In this document: piece after piece, positions 6,953-8,949 of the stretch
How positions within the stretch are numbered: position 1 is the stretch's first letter
Layout of the letters: each line of letters begins with the position of its first letter
Assembly (NCBI GenBank): GCA_031283405.1
Contig: JAITBX010000188.1
Location: forward strand, 1 to 8,949
Source of the DNA: Burkholderiales bacterium
GTDB taxonomy: Bacteria > Pseudomonadota > Gammaproteobacteria > Burkholderiales > Casimicrobiaceae
DNA: 8,949 bases
Reading direction: 5' to 3'
Made by a program: the position numbers and the translations under genes
The notes under the pieces: model-generated
The model's input: only the letters and a program-made list of their open reading frames with translations
What the model was told of the DNA's origin: nothing
Databases searched by the model: none

Positions 6953-7843
6953 ATGCTGACCGGATGTTTTGTGCCGATTGTGACGCCGATGACGCCCGAC
7001 GGCGCGCTGGATTTTGCAGCGCTGAGAAAACTCATCGACTGGTACATCGCCAACGGAGTGGCGGGGATCGGCATCGTCGGCACCACCGGCGAGTCGCCGA
7101 CCATCGACTTTGAGGAACACCACACGCTCATCAAGGCGACCGTCGATCATGTGGCCGGTCGCGCTCATGTGATGGCCGGCACCGGCAGCAACTCGACCTC
7201 CGAAGCGCTCGAATTGACGGCTTACGCCAAGAAGGTCGGCGCCGACAGTTGCCTGGTCGTCGTTCCCTACTACAACAAGCCGACGCAGGAAGGCTTGTAT
7301 CGGCATTTCAAAACGATCGCCGAGAATGTCGATCTGCCGATGGTGCTTTACAACGTGCCCGGGCGCACCGTTGCCGACTTGGCGAATGAAACCGTTTTGC
7401 GCCTCGCGCAACTGCCGGGCATCATCGGATTGAAAGACGCGACCGGCGACATCGCTCGCGCCTCCGAACTTTTCAAGGCGATGAATGAAGCCGGAAAAAA
7501 AGATTTCGCGTTTTACAGCGGCGACGACATCACCAGTCTGGCGTATCTGTTGCTGGGCGGACACGGCGTGATTTCGGTTACCTCGTGCGTTGCGCCCAGA
7601 CAAATCGTGGCGATGTGCCGCGCCGCCGCGCGCGGCGACATCGGCGAAGCGCGCGCGCAGAACGACATTTTGTTGCCGCTGCACCGCAAGCTCTTCGTCG
7701 AGGGCAATCCCGTGCCGGTCAAATGGGCGATGGCGCAGATGGGGCTGATCTCCCCCGGCATTCGTTTGCCGCTGGCGCCGTTGTCCGAGTCTTATCACGA
7801 GCCGTTGCGGCAAGCGTTGCGCGCCGCCGGTTGTCTTGCTTGA
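6953..7843 (+). CDS. dapA: 4-hydroxy-tetrahydrodipicolinate synthase
   Basis: This cytoplasmic aldolase condenses pyruvate with aspartate-4-semialdehyde, the first committed step of the diaminopimelate and lysine branch, feeding lysine and peptidoglycan. From the start at 6953 it is 296 residues, the usual length. The numbering matches E. coli exactly: Schiff-base Lys161 in IIGLKDATG, the triad Thr44, Tyr107 and Tyr133, and substrate-binding Arg138 in NVPGRT. Several lysine feedback-site positions known from E. coli are kept (Ser48, His56, Asn80, Glu84, Tyr106), while Ala49 is Pro and His53 is Phe. Some lysine inhibition is therefore plausible but may be altered. The DGHGVIS-type glycine block appears as GGHGVISVTSC near residue 205. 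It precedes bamC by 24 bases, as in the conserved dapA-bamC pair of proteobacteria, and is probably cotranscribed with it. Nothing suggests damage or transfer. Confidence 0.97.
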   Translation: MLTGCFVPIVTPMTPDGALDFAALRKLIDWYIANGVAGIGIVGTTGESPTIDFEEHHTLIKATVDHVAGRAHVMAGTGSNSTSEALELTAYAKKVGADSCLVVVPYYNKPTQEGLYRHFKTIAENVDLPMVLYNVPGRTVADLANETVLRLAQLPGIIGLKDATGDIARASELFKAMNEAGKKDFAFYSGDDITSLAYLLLGGHGVISVTSCVAPRQIVAMCRAAARGDIGEARAQNDILLPLHRKLFVEGNPVPVKWAMAQMGLISPGIRLPLAPLSESYHEPLRQALRAAGCLA

Positions 7844-7854
7844 TTTTTGTTTGC

Positions 7855-7859
7855 AAAGG
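7855..7859 (+). promoter_or_regulatory. Ribosome binding site of bamC
   Basis: AAAGG at 7855-7859 lies 8 bases before the ATG at 7868. A nearer ATG at 7863 reads only two codons before a stop, so 7868 is the start; it also places a signal peptide and lipobox at the N-terminus. Confidence 0.65.
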
Positions 7860-7867
7860 TTGATGGA

Positions 7868-8949
7868 ATGATCCGTTGTTTTGAAAAGCGCCTCGCACTC
7901 CCGATTCTCATCTTGGCCGCACTGTGGGTGTTGGCCGGCTGCAGTTCCATACAAGAGATGACGCCCAGCAAACGCATTGATTACAAATCGACGCGCTCGA
8001 CGCCGCCGCTCGAAATTCCGCCGGACCTCTCTGCGCCGCAATACGACGACCGCTACGTCGTCGCTTCGGCTTCGGATTTTGCCAGCCGCAACGTCCGCGC
8101 CGACGCTCGCGAAAAATCGGTGCTGCCGGAAATGCCGCTCGCTCATCTCGAACGCGCCGGCACCGAGCGCTGGCTGGTGGCCAAAGTTTCGCCCGCCAAA
8201 GCGTGGGAAGTTCTGCGGCAATTCTGGATCGACACCGGCTTCGTTCTCGCCGATGAAAAACCGATGATCGGCATCATGGAAACCGACTGGGCCGAAAACC
8301 GCGCCGACATACCGCAAGGCATTCTAGGCAGCACTATCGGCAAATATATCGACTTTTTCTTCTCGACGTACAAGCGCGACAAATTTCGTTCTCGTATCGA
8401 AGAAGGCAGAGAACCGGACACCGTCGAAATTTATCTTTCGCATCGCGGCATGGAACAAGTGCCGACCACCAAGATCGACAATGCAACGCCGGCGGCGTTC
8501 GCCTGGGCGCTGTTGCCGCCCAATCCCGAGCTGGAAGCGGAGATGCTGATGCGCATCATGGTGCGTTTCGGCGCGTCCGAAGAACAAGCCAAAACCGCCG
8601 TCGCGCAAAACACCGACAATCAACCGCGCGCGCGTTTGCTTAAAGCCGACGACGGCATAAAACTGATGCTGGACGATGACTTCGATCGCGCTTGGCGGCG
8701 TGTCGGCCTGGCGCTCGATCGCACCGGCTTCACCGTCACCGACCGCGACCGTTCGCAAGGCCTTTACTATGTGCGTTACGCCGACCCGGACGTCGATGTC
8801 AAAAAAGCCGGCTCCGAAGGCTTCCTTTCCAAGCTGGCATTCTGGCGCAAAGATGAAGTGCAGCCGAAAAATTATCAAGTGCATGTCGTCGCCAACGGCG
8901 AACAAAGCGTCGTCACCATCAAGAGCGACGCCGACACGGCACCCAAAGC
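7868..8949 (+). CDS. bamC: Outer membrane assembly lipoprotein BamC (NlpB), 3' end cut by window
   Basis: A lipoprotein of the Bam complex, which folds beta-barrel proteins into the outer membrane; BamC binds the BamD subunit. The visible 360 residues begin with a lipoprotein signal: positive N-terminus (Arg3, Lys7, Arg8), hydrophobic core, then lipobox LAGC with the lipidated Cys25. Serine at +2 (Ser26) fits outer-membrane sorting. Residues 26-100 are proline-rich and probably unstructured (SKRIDYKS, PPLEIPPDL), as in the BamD-binding tail of the family. Two globular parts follow: about 101-215 (RWLVAKV...KAWEVLRQFW...EIYLSHRG) and about 255 onward (ARLLKADDGIKLML...FDRAWRRVGLALDRTGF), matching the two helix-grip domains of BamC. 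The frame is open to the window end, so it is already longer than the roughly 344-residue E. coli protein. The assignment rests on the lipobox, the domain pattern and the position directly after dapA. Confidence 0.9.
   Translation, partial: MIRCFEKRLALPILILAALWVLAGCSSIQEMTPSKRIDYKSTRSTPPLEIPPDLSAPQYDDRYVVASASDFASRNVRADAREKSVLPEMPLAHLERAGTERWLVAKVSPAKAWEVLRQFWIDTGFVLADEKPMIGIMETDWAENRADIPQGILGSTIGKYIDFFFSTYKRDKFRSRIEEGREPDTVEIYLSHRGMEQVPTTKIDNATPAAFAWALLPPNPELEAEMLMRIMVRFGASEEQAKTAVAQNTDNQPRARLLKADDGIKLMLDDDFDRAWRRVGLALDRTGFTVTDRDRSQGLYYVRYADPDVDVKKAGSEGFLSKLAFWRKDEVQPKNYQVHVVANGEQSVVTIKSDADTAPK

Noticed and set aside
5209..7134. A 641-codon minus-strand frame overlapping the membrane-protein gene and the dapA 5' end
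   Set aside because: It is a frame-shifted reading of the membrane-protein gene, rich in Arg, Gly and Ala, and runs through the divergent intergenic region and into dapA. The 584-residue frame has clear membrane segments.
6938..8317. A 459-codon minus-strand frame opposite dapA and bamC
   Set aside because: It is antisense to two recognised genes, and its composition is that of a shadow frame.

Overview
The window is about 9 kb of fairly GC-rich bacterial DNA (about 57-70% G+C in the coding lines I counted by hand). It is most likely from a betaproteobacterium or a close gammaproteobacterium. This rests on the dapA-bamC gene pair at the right end, an outer-membrane lipoprotein of the Bam complex, and a DapA that aligns residue for residue with the proteobacterial enzyme. 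I cannot name a genus.

Left half (1-4878, + strand): a two-gene Type III-like restriction-modification module. The first gene, cut by the window edge, is a beta-class N6-adenine DNA methyltransferase (Mod) with DPPF and FGGSGTT motifs. The second, Res, starts on the base after the mod stop codon. It is a 991-residue superfamily 2 helicase/translocase with a C-terminal PD-(D/E)xK nuclease. The middle of mod, about 415-1080, covering the target-recognition region and motifs X and I, falls to about 40% G+C while both sides are about 57-65%. This looks like a specificity cassette exchanged by recombination. A perfect 21-base palindrome lies inside it.

Middle (4879-6767): a short convergent gap with small inverted and direct repeats, then one minus-strand gene for a 584-residue multi-pass membrane protein of unknown function. 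It has roughly ten to eleven membrane segments and a soluble C-terminal domain, and resembles the DUF6311 or GT-C-like glycosyltransferase type.

Right part (6768-8949): a 185-base divergent intergenic region, then dapA (4-hydroxy-tetrahydrodipicolinate synthase, lysine and peptidoglycan precursor synthesis). After 24 bases comes bamC, the lipoprotein subunit of the outer-membrane beta-barrel assembly machine, which runs off the right end. The dapA-bamC pair is a conserved chromosomal arrangement, so the restriction-modification module sits beside core chromosomal genes and is probably the accessory part of the window. I see no RNA genes, CRISPR array, insertion sequence or transposase. The most interesting signal is the composition mosaic in mod, together with the unusual layout of the Mod protein.
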